From the NCBI GenBank assembly GCA_037447655.1, contig JBBHKE010003030.1, forward strand, positions 38,989 to 102,988: 64,000 bases of DNA, read 5' to 3'. The notes below the pieces were generated by a model. The model saw only the letters and a list, made by a program, of their open reading frames with translations, was not told the DNA's origin and made no database searches. The position numbers and the translations under genes are program-made. Positions within the stretch are counted from its first letter, which is position 1, and every line of letters begins with the position of its first letter. The stretch is from Zygnema cylindricum (taxonomy: Eukaryota; Streptophyta; Zygnematophyceae; Zygnematales; Zygnemataceae). Of the stretch, positions 10,471 to 20,530 are shown in pieces.

Positions 10471-11901
10471 TTGCCATTCTGGAGTTGTACCGCAAAGTTC
10501 TTCGTACAAACTTTCTAATTCCGGTATCACGAGATCGAATCTCGCGAGCTTCAGTTCTGCAGATTCGGCTTTCCTTCCCTCTCTCTCTCTCTCCCTCCAC
10601 TCCTGAGACTTTTTCTTAGTTTCTTTAATTTTTTCTGACTCCCTAAAGTCAAATTTTTCCTTCATAACTTCACATTTTGTTCCTTCCAAAAGTTCTCCTC
10701 CCTCTCCCCCTACCCCTCCTCCTCCTCCTCCTCCACCTCCCCTTCCTCCTCCACCTTCCCCTCCACCTCCTCCTTCCCCCAATAATATATTTACATGTAA
10801 TTTTCCCTCTTCCATTCCAGAAAACTCTAACCCTAAATCCTTTCCGAGGGTTGGTCTCACAAAACTCTCATTTGTAATTCTTTCCTTTTCAGTCCCTCTT
10901 AACCTTCCTGTATAGTAAATTTTTTCTCTCTCCTCCCCATTTCCCACTCCATCTTTTCCCTCCTTTCCCATCTTTCCCATTTCTCTCCCTTCTTCCAGTT
11001 GTCCCATTTCTCCCGAAGTTCTGTTGTCTCCCTTATCTCCCTTTCCTCCATTTTCTCTCTTTTCTCCCATTGTTCCTACTTTTCCCATTTTCTGGAATTC
11101 CCTTCTCTCTTCTCTTCCCTTGTCCACTTCTCCCTTTTCTCCCATCTCTCCCTCTTTTCCCATTTTTCCCATTTCCCCTTTTTTTTGCCCTCTCTCCTCC
11201 CTCTCTTCTCTCCTTCTCTCCTCAAATCGACCGACGGAACTCAAAAGAGGACTAAAAGGAGCCCAAGAAATTTTATACTCATTAAGAAGGTCCTCTTTCC
11301 TTTTCTCTATCTTTTCTTCCTCTCTCTTTTCCTCCTCTCTCTTTTCCTCCTCTCTGCCCCTTTCCTCTCTCTCTTCTTCCTCCTTCCTTTTCCCTCCAGT
11401 CTCCACCAAAGAATCCAAACTAACTGTGTCCACCTCTCTCCTTTCCTCCCCTCTCTCCCCTTTCTCTCTCCCTTCCTCCACTCTTCTTCCTCCAGTCTCC
11501 ACCAAAGTATCCCCTCTAAATGTGTCCACTTCTCTCCCTTCCCCCCGTCCCTCCCCTCCTCTCCCTTCCTCCTCCCCTCTTTCCTCTCCCGTCTCCACCG
11601 AAGTATCTACACTAACTGTATCTACCTCTCTCCCTCCCACCCCTCCTTCCTCTTCCCTCTCCACCAAAACATCCACACTAAATGCGTCTCCCTCTCTCCC
11701 TCCCCTCCCCACCTCTCTTTTGACTCTCGCCTCCTCCAACGCATCTACACTAATTGCGGTGTCCGAAAATCTGACCGAGTCTAAAAATTTTCGCAGACCT
11801 GCCCGAGCCAACCGAGATTTTTTTATTTCTTTCGAAATTTTTTCAATGGAACTTTTTTCCGAACATCGATCGAAATCCTCGCGAGATTTCGTGACTGCTG
11901 C
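10471..11901 (-). CDS. internal exon of an unrecognised charged low-complexity protein
   Basis: 1431 bp, exactly 477 codons, entirely open. The acceptor TTTTTAACAG at 11902-11911 and the donor CAA/GTGAGT at 10471/10470 are both consistent with phase 0, and the upstream exon joins in frame. The N-terminal 60 residues look like normal sequence (RAGLRKFLDSVRFSDTA). They are followed by four or five imperfect copies of a roughly 35-residue repeat of the type REVDTVS-D-LVETG, then Glu/Arg/Gly/Lys-rich stretches with a Gly run, and a non-repetitive end (ELKLARFDLVIPELESLYEE). Likely a coiled or disordered protein. I recognise no family, and the pyrimidine-rich ORFs on the other strand are shadows. 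Confidence 0.5.
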
Positions 11902-12372
11902 CTGTTAAAAACATAATAGTAATAATAATAATAAACAAAATAAATTAAAATAAAAAAAACAAAAAACAAAAAAAAAACAAAAAAGAACAAAAAAAAGAAA
12001 CAAAAAAACGACGAAGGAAACAAAAAAACAAAAAAAATGTAAATGAAAAAAGAAACAAGTTAAAAAAAAACTAAGAAAACTCTAAAGCCTAAAACCTAAA
12101 AAAACCTTAAAAAAATCTTACGGACGGGAGGGAGGGAGGGAAAACAACCCCAAAACCATAAGAAATCCTGTAAGAGCCTTCAAAAACCCTAAAACACCCT
12201 AAAAAACCTAAAATAATTCTAAAAAACCCTAAAAACCCTAGACAACCCTAATTACCCATGGTGCAAGTTTGACGATTCTATGAAAAAAATCTCACCAACA
12301 AACATGAAGAATGCACCAAACGAAAAAAAAATAAAAATAATATTAATAAATACATTAAATTAAATAAAATAC

Positions 12373-12909
12373 CTTCAAAACTTCAAGTTTGTGAGAGTGA
12401 AGGTTTTCCAAAACTGAAACAAACTCCCTTTGTTGAAAAACCGCATCGTTTACTCTTTTCTCTTCGATAATTTCTTTTAAAAACTCCAAAAACTTTTGTG
12501 AATTAAATTCTCTCACATCCAAATGCTTTGGAAGGTCAAGATAGCTTTTAAGATTTTCAAGACCGTAAAAAAATTGCCATTTAACATTTGAAAATTCATT
12601 ATTATTATCATTATTGCTATTATTGTCATTATTGCCCTTATTGTCATTTTTTTTATTATTACCTTTATCATTATCACTGTTGTTACTATTAAATTTATTA
12701 TCATCATTGTTATTATTCATATCACTAATATTATTGTTATTATTATCATCATTATTATTGTTTTTGTTCTTATTATTATTATTATTGTTATTATTATTAT
12801 TATTACTAATATTATTATTAATATGAACATTATTGGTAGAATAAGAAATGGGTAAAATACCACAATTAGAATTTACATTTTTAAGACTTTTTTTTTTTTT
12901 TTTTTTCAA
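12373..12909 (-). CDS. upstream exon of the same unrecognised gene, Asn-rich
   Basis: Open from about 12909 to the donor AAG/GTATTT at 12373/12372. The first two thirds encode Asn runs mixed with Asp and Lys, from ATT/ATG-type trinucleotide repeats on the plus strand (about 12590-12835). The last 70 residues are non-repetitive (QFFYGLENLKSYLDLPKHLD, then FLEFLKEIIEEKRVNDAVFQ) and look like real folded protein. Joining to the next exon across a 471-bp intron (11902-12372) keeps the frame. The 5' limit is unclear: the ATG at 12909 follows a poly-Lys stretch and may be internal. Confidence 0.45.
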
Positions 12910-13384
12910 AATTTGTGAGAGAGGAACCCATTTTTTTTTTTATTTTTTTTTTTTTTTTTTTACAATGAAAGCCGAGGAAGTCCAAATTTGCAAAAAAAAA
13001 AATATTGGCTGGAAAATTATGGGAGGCAGAAAAAGAAAAAAAAAACAAAATTAAGGATTGAATGAGTGGATAATTTGAATCGGAAGTTGTCTTTTTATCA
13101 AAAGATAGTGAAAAATCTGCACTTTTATTTTTTGTAAATGGGATTTCAATGGGATTTCTTTCTTTCCTCTTTTTTTTGTTTTTTTCAAAAAAAACAAATT
13201 TCAAACCAGGATTTTCTATGGAATTTTTTTGCTTTACAATGCATCTTTTTTTTTTTTCTAAATTTGAATTAAATTCAGATGTGGTACAATTGAGTTTTAA
13301 TTTTCATAAATTAATTTCATTTAAAAAATGACAATCAAATAAAATACAAATCAGGGAATTAGAACCCAAAAAATGAGAATGTCC
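12910..13384. other. AT-rich segment with homopolymer runs
   Basis: Long T runs (12889-12906, 12931-12960) and A runs. A minus-strand open stretch at about 13060-13250 (KNKSADFSLSFDKKTTSDSN) could be another exon of the neighbouring gene, but I could not fit splice sites. Otherwise nothing was seen. Confidence 0.4.
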
Positions 13385-13585
13385 ACAGTAATCATTGTAC
13401 AGAGAAAAAAAGGGAGGAGAGGGAAAAAAAGGAGGAGAGGGGGGAGAGGGAAAAGAAAAAAGGGAGAGGGAGAGGGGGGAGAGGGAGGAGGGGGGAGAGG
13501 GGGGAGAGGGGGGAGGGGGGGGGAAGGGGGAGAGGGGGGAAGGGAGAGGAAAATGAAAGGGGAGAGGGGGGGGGAGGATAAGGGG
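13385..13585 (+). repeat. homopurine G-rich tract
   Basis: About 190 bp almost free of pyrimidines, first GGGAGGAGAGGGAAAA-like, then GGGGGGAGA repeats with many G runs of four or more. It could form G-quadruplexes or triplex DNA. It is a microsatellite-type expansion; ORFs across it are low-complexity artefacts. Confidence 0.85.
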
Positions 13586-14270
13586 AAAAAATAGAATTTC
13601 TGGCGGTTGTCAGAGTAACAATAGTTACTTTTTCTTTCAGTTTTTTTTTTTTTTTCAGATATATAATTTTTACTATTTTTTTGAGAGGGAAAAAGACTGA
13701 AAAAAAAAAAAGAATATTTTTTTTCGCAGAGATTTGAAATTGAAGACCACATTGCTGAAAAAAAAAATTAATAATAATATATATTATAAAATAAAAAAAT
13801 AAAATAAAAAAACAAAATAAAAAATAAACTATAAAAATAAAATATAAAAATAAAATATAAAAAAAATATATAAAAATAAAAACAAAAAAATAATATATAA
13901 AAATAAAATGAAAATCGATGGATAAATGAAATAATAAAAAAAAGTTAATGAAAGAAAAAAAAATAAATAAAACAAACAGTCCGAATCTTCTGCTCACAGA
14001 AAAGATTTTATTTTATTTTTTGTCCTAACGAAAAAAACAATTAAAATTCCGGGATTTTGTAAAAAAAAAAATAAGGAGTTTACCACTAATTACAAATACG
14101 TTTCCGCTATCACATTGTAAAAGTTGATGTGTATTTGACAATTTCGGACTCAAAAATCCTTCATATCTCAAACCTCAAATCGCTTCAGATTAGGGCGCCT
14201 CTGCGCCATATATTTCCTACGCACTAAATAACAATATATCGTTCGAAAAACCGCACGGAATATCACAGCA
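13586..14270. other. AT-rich spacer
   Basis: TATAAAAATAAAA-type low-complexity DNA to about 13970, then more mixed sequence. No gene or repeat boundary recognised. Confidence 0.7.
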
Positions 14271-14273
14271 CAA

Positions 14274-14385
14274 TCGCACTAAATGTCGCACTAAATGTCG
14301 CCCTAAATGTCATACTAAATGTGGCCCAAAATCTCGCACTAAATTTCACACTCGCACGAGATGTCGCACTAAATGTCGCACTTCA
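14274..14385 (+). repeat. tandem repeat of 12-bp units (CGCACTAAATGT)
   Basis: About eight imperfect units, CGCACTAAATGT with variants such as GCCCTAAATGTC and CGCACTAAATTT, in two blocks. No coding sense. Confidence 0.8.
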
Positions 14386-14464
14386 AATAAAAGTGTACGG
14401 AGAAAAGATGTTTTAAAAGGCGGAAACAGCTTTTAACACTAATAGCGATACACGGTGTAATAAC

Positions 14465-14661
14465 TACACCGTCGATCGTATTTAGCGTGTAGAAATTATT
14501 AGAGTAAAGAAAAAATTAGCGTCATTAATTCTAATTCAGTGCCAGGAGACGTGGCAAATAATGGTCCACGTCCTTAAATAGCGTCATTTTTTAAGGTTCA
14601 AGGGTCAAAATTTAGTGGCGCCGAATTAGTGTTCAACACGCTAAATACGATCGACGGTGTA
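14465..14661. mobile_element. MITE-like 197-bp inverted-repeat element
   Basis: Perfect 26-bp terminal inverted repeats at 14465-14490 (beginning TACACCGTCGATCG) and 14636-14661. The roughly 145 bp inside is non-coding. A further partial match, ACGGTGTA, lies just outside at about 14453. No clear target duplication is seen, so the family is open. Confidence 0.6.
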
Positions 14662-15362
14662 CTGTAGTGTTGGGAATCGGGTTTATTTATATCGCGATAA
14701 TTTCGATATTCGATATATTGAATATCGATCGAGGAGACTCCTCGATATATCGTACCGGGACCAACATAAATCATTGCGATTATATCGCGATATATATGAT
14801 TTCTAAATTTAATATTTTATATAAGGGTGAACTTCCATTAGAGGAAAACTGGGGTTGTTTACTGGACGCCATACGATTTCATACAGAATCGTACCGTAAT
14901 ATTTTTTTTGTCAGACAAAACATGACGAAACATGTTAACTGGATGGGTCCAGTATTACAGGCGCAAGCATCAACCGTTGGATGTTTCACTTTTTGAGATT
15001 CGCGAAGCAATCGCGCAAATCGTCCAGTGTGAAGAGATTCTCCTCGGAGAGGAGAGTTCCTTCACACGATTCGCGTACCATTGGTACACGTGAAAAGTAA
15101 AAAAAAAATCCACCACGAATAGGCGATGAGAAACGAACACGTCGTACACGCCATGTGCCTTCTGCCATAGTGTATGAGGTCGACCGAAATATCTTCGCAC
15201 GCTTCTTTTAACATCCGCTGACCTTCAAAGTTTGCGTCGCCTTTTTGCCATTCTGTTTCGTAGTGTTGTGTATCGGTAAAAAAATTATCGCGATAACACC
15301 GATACAGATACTGGTCGGTTATCGAACGGTCAAAGGTCTTAATATATCGGTCCGAGACCAAC
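14662..15362 (+). repeat. pair of diverged direct repeats of about 105 bp
   Basis: 14662-14765 and about 15258-15362 share GTAGTGTTG, a TATCGCGATAA-rich middle and an end reading GACCAACA, with gaps. The 490 bp between them has no recognised gene. A related CGATAACACCGATA motif recurs near 15890-15970, partly inverted. The pair may be the ends of a small unclassified element. Confidence 0.4.
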
Positions 15363-15974
15363 AAATTCCATATTGTCGATAACTTAAAAATATATAGTAT
15401 ACATACAATCGTACTTAATAATATACTGTATTATGTTATTGACTTTATATAGCGTGGTATGCCACGTGTAAAAAATTGTTCCGTATGCTATTTAACTGAA
15501 ATTTATTACGGATAGCGCGCACATAAACGTTGACAAATTTAAAAAAATAGTTTACAGTTCTAAAATTATAGTACCGAAACGGAAAAAATAAATTACATTG
15601 TAAATTTGTAAAATCAAACTTTTTCGAAAACCAGACGAACAAACAAACAGAGTAGACGAACAAATGAGTCAGACTGCCACCATTAACATCCATTTATAAA
15701 AAAATAACAGTCAAAAGAATATTTTGGAAGGGGTACCCAAGTAAAACCCTCTTAAATTAGAAATAATGAAGGAAATATCGCGATTTTTTAACGAAATCGG
15801 GGGGAAAGGGGTCCGCGGCGCGTCCGGGGAATAACACGTACAGTTAAGTGTGATTGTCGTACATTTATCTGTACGGTCTGTACAGTTATTGCCAATAATT
15901 ATCGATATCGGTGTTATCGCGGATAATTTGCGATAAATATCCGACATTTATCAGCGTTAACACCGATAACAATA
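15363..15974. other. spacer, nothing recognised
   Basis: AT-rich sequence with several short ORFs without recognisable protein content. It ends where the Gyp1 terminal repeat starts at 15975. Confidence 0.6.
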
Positions 15975-17401
15975 TGTCGTGAATGTGACAAAGGAGATGG
16001 TAAACATGCAACACAATCAGCTGCAAGATAAAGGATAAAGAAGTAAGCAAGAAAGTCGTGAACATATCGGAATATCTGCGACACAAATCTATACAAGCTT
16101 TAAGCAACAAAAAATCATATCACAAGATAAATAAAGGTAGGGTTAGAGAGGAAGTTAGGAGGCTCAGTTTATTGATTAAGCCAAAAGATAGCAACAAGGC
16201 CCCTTGGTCAGTTTATATATCTTAGAGGAGTTTGATTAATAAAGATCTAAACTAAATATCACAACACATAAACTGAAAATGTAGAAAACCACGAGCAAAT
16301 CTGAGATAACTAAATTTAGCCACACACAAAACCACTAAAGAAAGTCAACCCTAATCCAAGATCACCAAGTAAACAATTTAGCAAAACCTAAAACTGCCCA
16401 ATCATAACTCGTGTTCAAAACAACGGAGAGATAGCTCTACACAAATACCAGCAAGAAAGAAGTGAAGGAACCGGGTTAGTCCTGGCGGAGACAAATTAAA
16501 TCGCTTGGATTTACAGAAGCAGCAAGTTAGGCAACAAAACTGAATAGGCAAAAAAATAGCCAATCAAACTTCTTGACAATTTCACAAGGAAGTAATGAAA
16601 GCAGGTAAATCTCCAAAAGAATTGTGTTTTGAATTGTGAGATACATTTGTCTAATTGACTAAGACAACACGCAGGGATTTAACGTAGAAGAGTAGAGAGT
16701 TTACCTAGTTTGGATTCTAGCTAATAGGAGACCAAAATCACGTGCCTTGAGTTACAAAGTCTATTGCCTACAAATAAAAATCTTTCCTACGCTATGTGTA
16801 AATTCACGAGACTTCCAAAGGTCCACAACTTAAAATGGACCAATCTTGTCGTCGTGTGCAGTTTGAATCTGTATCGTCCGTTTGTTTGCACCCTATATTG
16901 GCGTAGATGCGCATTCAAATTCGCACAGGTCCTGACACATTTTCACTTTGACATTTCGGATTGCCAATCGTTCGGACGACAACTTAAATTTGTTCGCAAA
17001 TATTTCGACGCCTAACGAATAAACGTACGGATCCAAATCTTGTTCGCGAGTTTCATGGCGCCTGACAAAAATTTGTACAGACCTCCCACCACAGAATCAT
17101 ACTTAAACTCAAATTAGTCTAGCATCGGTCTTAAAAGACCGTTTTCATTCTATTAAATGTGGTTAAATGGGGTTAAATGTGGCCGACATGATACGACATG
17201 ATGGTTATCGTGCTTGTGACAAATGAGATGGTAAACATGTAACACAATCAGCTGCAAGATAAAGGATAAAGAAATAAGCAAGAAATTCATGAACATATCA
17301 AAAAATCTGAGACACTAATCTGTACAGGCAGTAAGCAAAAAACAAACATATTAGAAGAAAAATAAAGGTAGGGTTAGAGAGGAAGTTAGGAGGCTCAGTT
17401 T
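15975..17401 (-). repeat. Gyp1 3' terminal repeats in B1-A2-B2 order
   Basis: Reading the minus strand from the polypurine tract: block B1 (17401-17206, 196 bp, starting AAACTGAGCC), block A2 (17205-16171, ending GGCTTAATCAAT), then a second diverged B block (16170-15975, also 196 bp) that ends in CACGACA exactly where unrelated DNA begins. An ordinary 3' LTR would not show the B block twice. Gyp2 has the same layout. The 5' A1 block of Gyp1 lies outside the window, so the full architecture is inferred. Confidence 0.75.
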
Positions 17402-17419
17402 CCCCCTCCCCTCAGCTCT
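17401..17419 (-). promoter_or_regulatory. Gyp1 polypurine tract
   Basis: AGAGCTGAGGGGAGGGGGA on the minus strand, directly after the pol stop codon (17422-17420) and directly before block B1. It resembles the Gyp2 tract AGGAGCTGGGGGGGGG. It would prime plus-strand DNA synthesis. Confidence 0.75.
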
Positions 17420-17532
17420 TTAGCTTGCCAAAGAGCTAGCAAATGTAACTGGTAACAGTAGACAACTGTGACAAAATATATGGCCGCTTAGAACCGCTGT
17501 CAATGGAGAGACCAAACCCTCCATGTTAAATC
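17420..17532 (-). pseudogene. Gyp1 pol C-terminus, second half of a PHD-finger-like module
   Basis: Continues the frame from 37805 after removal of CopA-3 and one copy of its aaatc duplication. Across the junction it reads SMLLCDHCSHGF then NMEGLVSPLTAVLSG and HIFCHSC, matching a PHD finger's MLLCD-C--G-H--CL-PPL--VP-G-WFC--C with decay (His to Asn, Cys to Gly, Pro to Leu). A stop follows at 17422-17420. PHD fingers bind histone H3 tails, so this may be a chromatin-targeting tail in the position where chromoviruses carry a chromodomain. The assignment is by pattern only. Confidence 0.6.
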
Positions 17533-19417
17533 TGCAACTCTAAGACCTCCATAGGTCCTCAGAGTAGGCAGCTCACACGGAGCCTCTAGGATAACCCTGA
17601 CCCCTTTGTGTTTCAATAAGAATAACTGCCACCCCGGCAAACAAAAACTCTGACCACCTTAACCCTTATGAAGGCAAGACTTCCTTGAGTCGATAGCAAA
17701 AAGAATCTCTGAATTTGCTCCTCTGAGCAGTAAGGTATAGAGGGCCAAAGTTGACCTTTTGTACAGAAGCTCTCTGGGAGAGAGGGTCGAATCTATTAAT
17801 TTTTTTTAAGTCCTATCTCTCTCTAAAACTCTATCTACTAAAGTACGGCACCAATCATAATACTGTCTCTTACAGAAAGGTACAAGTGTTGGTCTACTTT
17901 CTGTACGACCATTGTACGACATGTTGTTCATGGCCATTTTCAACCATGAAATTACCCTCGGAAGCACCACATACTACCCCAAAAATAGCCTACTTTGAAT
18001 CCACTCAGAATTCTCTAAAATTACCAAAACTATCTGAAACTAAATAAACAGATACTCCCTAGATCACTAAGTATCCCCACAAATTTTAATATGAAAATAC
18101 CACACCACTCATTCAAAGTTGTAGAAAACCAGCCTGCCAGAACTTTGATAAATTTGACCAACTTCACAATGAAGCCCCAAGCAAAGCAGACACACAATAG
18201 GTCTGCAAATTTGCCACAATATTGCCAATACAAGGAGGAACACACATGCAAAACTTCAGATAATTCTCCCAATAGATCTGAGAGCAATTCTCAGATGAAT
18301 TTACCAAAAAAAGGAGCAACATGTCCCAAATGTTCCTAAGTTAAAAAATGACTAAGTCCTACACTTATATACTAGAGCTCACTACTTAATGTACGGAGGC
18401 ATACCATCATACGCAATCTACCAGCTACCTCTATTAGTGTTAGTATACCCGAATACTTCGAGGTATGTCAAAATGAGTAAATCGTCATTAATAACTAATA
18501 CACATAAGACAAACCAATGTTGCAAATATTTACACATAATCTCACAAAATCGTATGCTGAGTCATTGTAAGTCAACAAGACTCCCCGGATCTCGTCAAAG
18601 ACTAGGTTACATCCAAAATCAAATATTGTGTGGTTGACGCGATTTCGTGTCCCCACTACTTAGGAAAAATTGTGGCGGCCTATGTCAGCTGCCGCCCTTC
18701 TTGCTGAAGTAACATCGTACAGCCGCAATCAATTCCGTACGTGCGACATACGCTTAGAGGTATTTCGAATAGAATATATCGGATCGCGAAATGATCCCCG
18801 GTCCATTTCTTAATGCTTGTTCGCGCCACTCATTTAGTCACTTACGTCACTTTAGTTTTATTCATGTGTTAGCTCCCCCAATCCGTGAATCCATGTGAAC
18901 CTTCACATTAAATCCAATTAATACGTTGCATACGAAATGTTGGGTGCGCACAAAATGTCGCGTATGCACGAAAATAACTTTTCAAAACAACACGACATGG
19001 CCAACAAGTCGACACATGTCATTTTTGGACTTGTTCCTGTAATCCCCGAATATGCCGTATTCCAATATGGTTGTGCCACGTGTCAATCGATGTGACGTTG
19101 ACCGCAAACGGCCGAAATCCCATTCCGCGATCTCGGCATTCTTCGCGGCCGTCCGATTAAACCGGATTTCAATCGTAGCCGTCATAAATACTTGCGCGAT
19201 GTTTGTTTCGCCTTCGAAACAAAGTGCGCGGTATCCGTTTCGGATGTTCCGTATGCCGTACAACACATACTGTATCTATGTCCGAATATCCCGTTAAATG
19301 AAATAGCCTACGTGTAAGTTTTTATTTTATTATCAAACCCTATGTCGTATAGCCTTGATCTCAGTCTAATTGGCTAAGGCTACCGGCTACTGGCGGCTTT
19401 GACGGAGGGCAGGTACC
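17533..19417 (-). repeat. CopA-3 3' LTR, distal part, interrupted by a solo LTR
   Basis: 17533-17921 and 18993-19417 align to the 5' LTR at 36772-37540. The tRNA-like A box (ATTGGCTAAGGC, about 19369-19381) is in this part, while its B box is beyond CopB-2 at 32120-32145. CopB-2 thus landed inside the tRNA-like module. Confidence 0.82.
17922..18992. mobile_element. solo LTR or short element of unknown family
   Basis: 1071 bp starting TGTTGTT and ending AACAACA (7-bp inverted ends), flanked by perfect cgaca duplications at 17917-17921 and 18993-18997. No ORF of note. TG...CA ends and a 5-bp duplication fit an LTR retrotransposon solo LTR, but no partner is in the window. Confidence 0.75.
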
Positions 19418-19731
19418 TGTTGTCTTTTTGGAAAGCTTTCAGTCTCAGAGCAGCGCAGCTGCTTTACAAACAGAGCAGCGCAGCTGCTATACAGACAGAG
19501 CAGCGCAACTTCTATTCAACAGAGCAGCGCAGCAGCAGAGTAGACACAGGTTAGAGGGAGAAGAGACAGAACCAGGTGTCATTGTTAGCGAGTATTTAGA
19601 GTCAGGGGAGAATGATCCTATGACAATAATACCTTATAGACAGATAGTAGAAGCTTAATATATTTCATGAACTGTACCCGTCCTAACATTGCTGCAGCAG
19701 CTGGGATACTGAGTCTAAAGCTTTAGGGGAG
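19418..19731 (+). repeat. CopB-2 extra LTR-start and pol-end segment
   Basis: The first about 130 bp repeat the start of the CopB-2 LTR. From about 19548 it joins inside pol (LEGEETEPGVIVSEYLESGE, IIPYRQIV), then carries the same RNase H deletion and polypurine tract as 31226-31414. This looks like a partial tandem copy made by unequal exchange or template switching. Confidence 0.75.
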
Positions 19732-20530
19732 TGTTGTCTTTTTGGAAAGCTTTCAGTCTCAGAGCAGCGTAGCTGCTTTACAGACAAAGCAGCGCAGCTG
19801 CTATACAGACAGAGCAGCTCAGCTGCTATACAACAGAGCAGCGCAGCAGCAGAGTAGACAGAGCAGCGCAGCTGCTATACAGCAGAGCAGCTGATATACA
19901 GCAGAGCAGCGCAGCAGCGAAGCTGCAACACAGACAGGACAACGCAACCACGATTATATTTGATATGGTCCGTACGAACAACGCAACGTCTGATATTCTT
20001 AATGTGATTGTGTACAGGATAGAACAACTGCGATAGATACGATTCTAGTCAACTTAGTGGGAACTCAGTGGTAACTTAGTGGGTAACTCAGTGGTAGCTT
20101 AGTGATAGCTCAGTGGTAGCTTAGTGATAGCTCAATGGTAGCTTCACAGATTAGTGGTAGCTTGGTGGTTTGATGTACCTCTCAAGTACACTGGTGTTGC
20201 CAGTTCAACACAAGTATAAGACTTAGGACTCATAACATATTATGTATCCAGACTTCCAAGTAGTAAAACTGCAGACAGATTTTGGGAAACTTCTGAGTTT
20301 TATATCTTGAGTGTTGTCGGGTCAATTGTGCTGAAACTTTGGGAGTTATCACTGTTTATACTACTCTATATTTTGATAGAGTTTTGGGAAGTTTGGATGC
20401 TTGTATAAGAATTGGTGAGCACTTAAGAACAGCTGTTTGGTAGGATTCTTGATAGCTTCTGAGAGTTTATCATGTCTACTTCTACTACTACTGCTGCTCC
20501 TCCACCTGCACGGGTGGTTGTAGAACAACA
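19732..20530 (+). repeat. CopB-2 5' LTR
   Basis: 799 bp, TGTTGTCTTTTTGG to GTAGAACAACA. Near-identical to the 3' LTR (31415-32119) apart from a few substitutions and about 95 bp of extra copies of a roughly 25-bp repeat (GCAGCGCAGCTGCTATACAG) at 19752-19925. The last about 60 bp encode the gag N-terminus. Confidence 0.88.

Noticed and set aside
10999-11908. Ser/Pro/Phe/Leu-rich plus-strand ORFs
   Set aside because: Antisense shadows of the Glu/Arg/Gly-rich exon on the minus strand; they lack splice or start context.
12614-12826. Leu-rich plus-strand ORF resembling a membrane protein
   Set aside because: Antisense of the Asn-coding trinucleotide repeats.
13351-13997. Pro/Phe-rich minus-strand ORFs
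   Set aside because: Readings of the homopurine tract and poly-A/T runs; composition only.
15062-15364. Short minus-strand ORF with two Cys and a hydrophobic end
   Set aside because: No motif, no splice context, and the flanking repeats suggest non-coding DNA.
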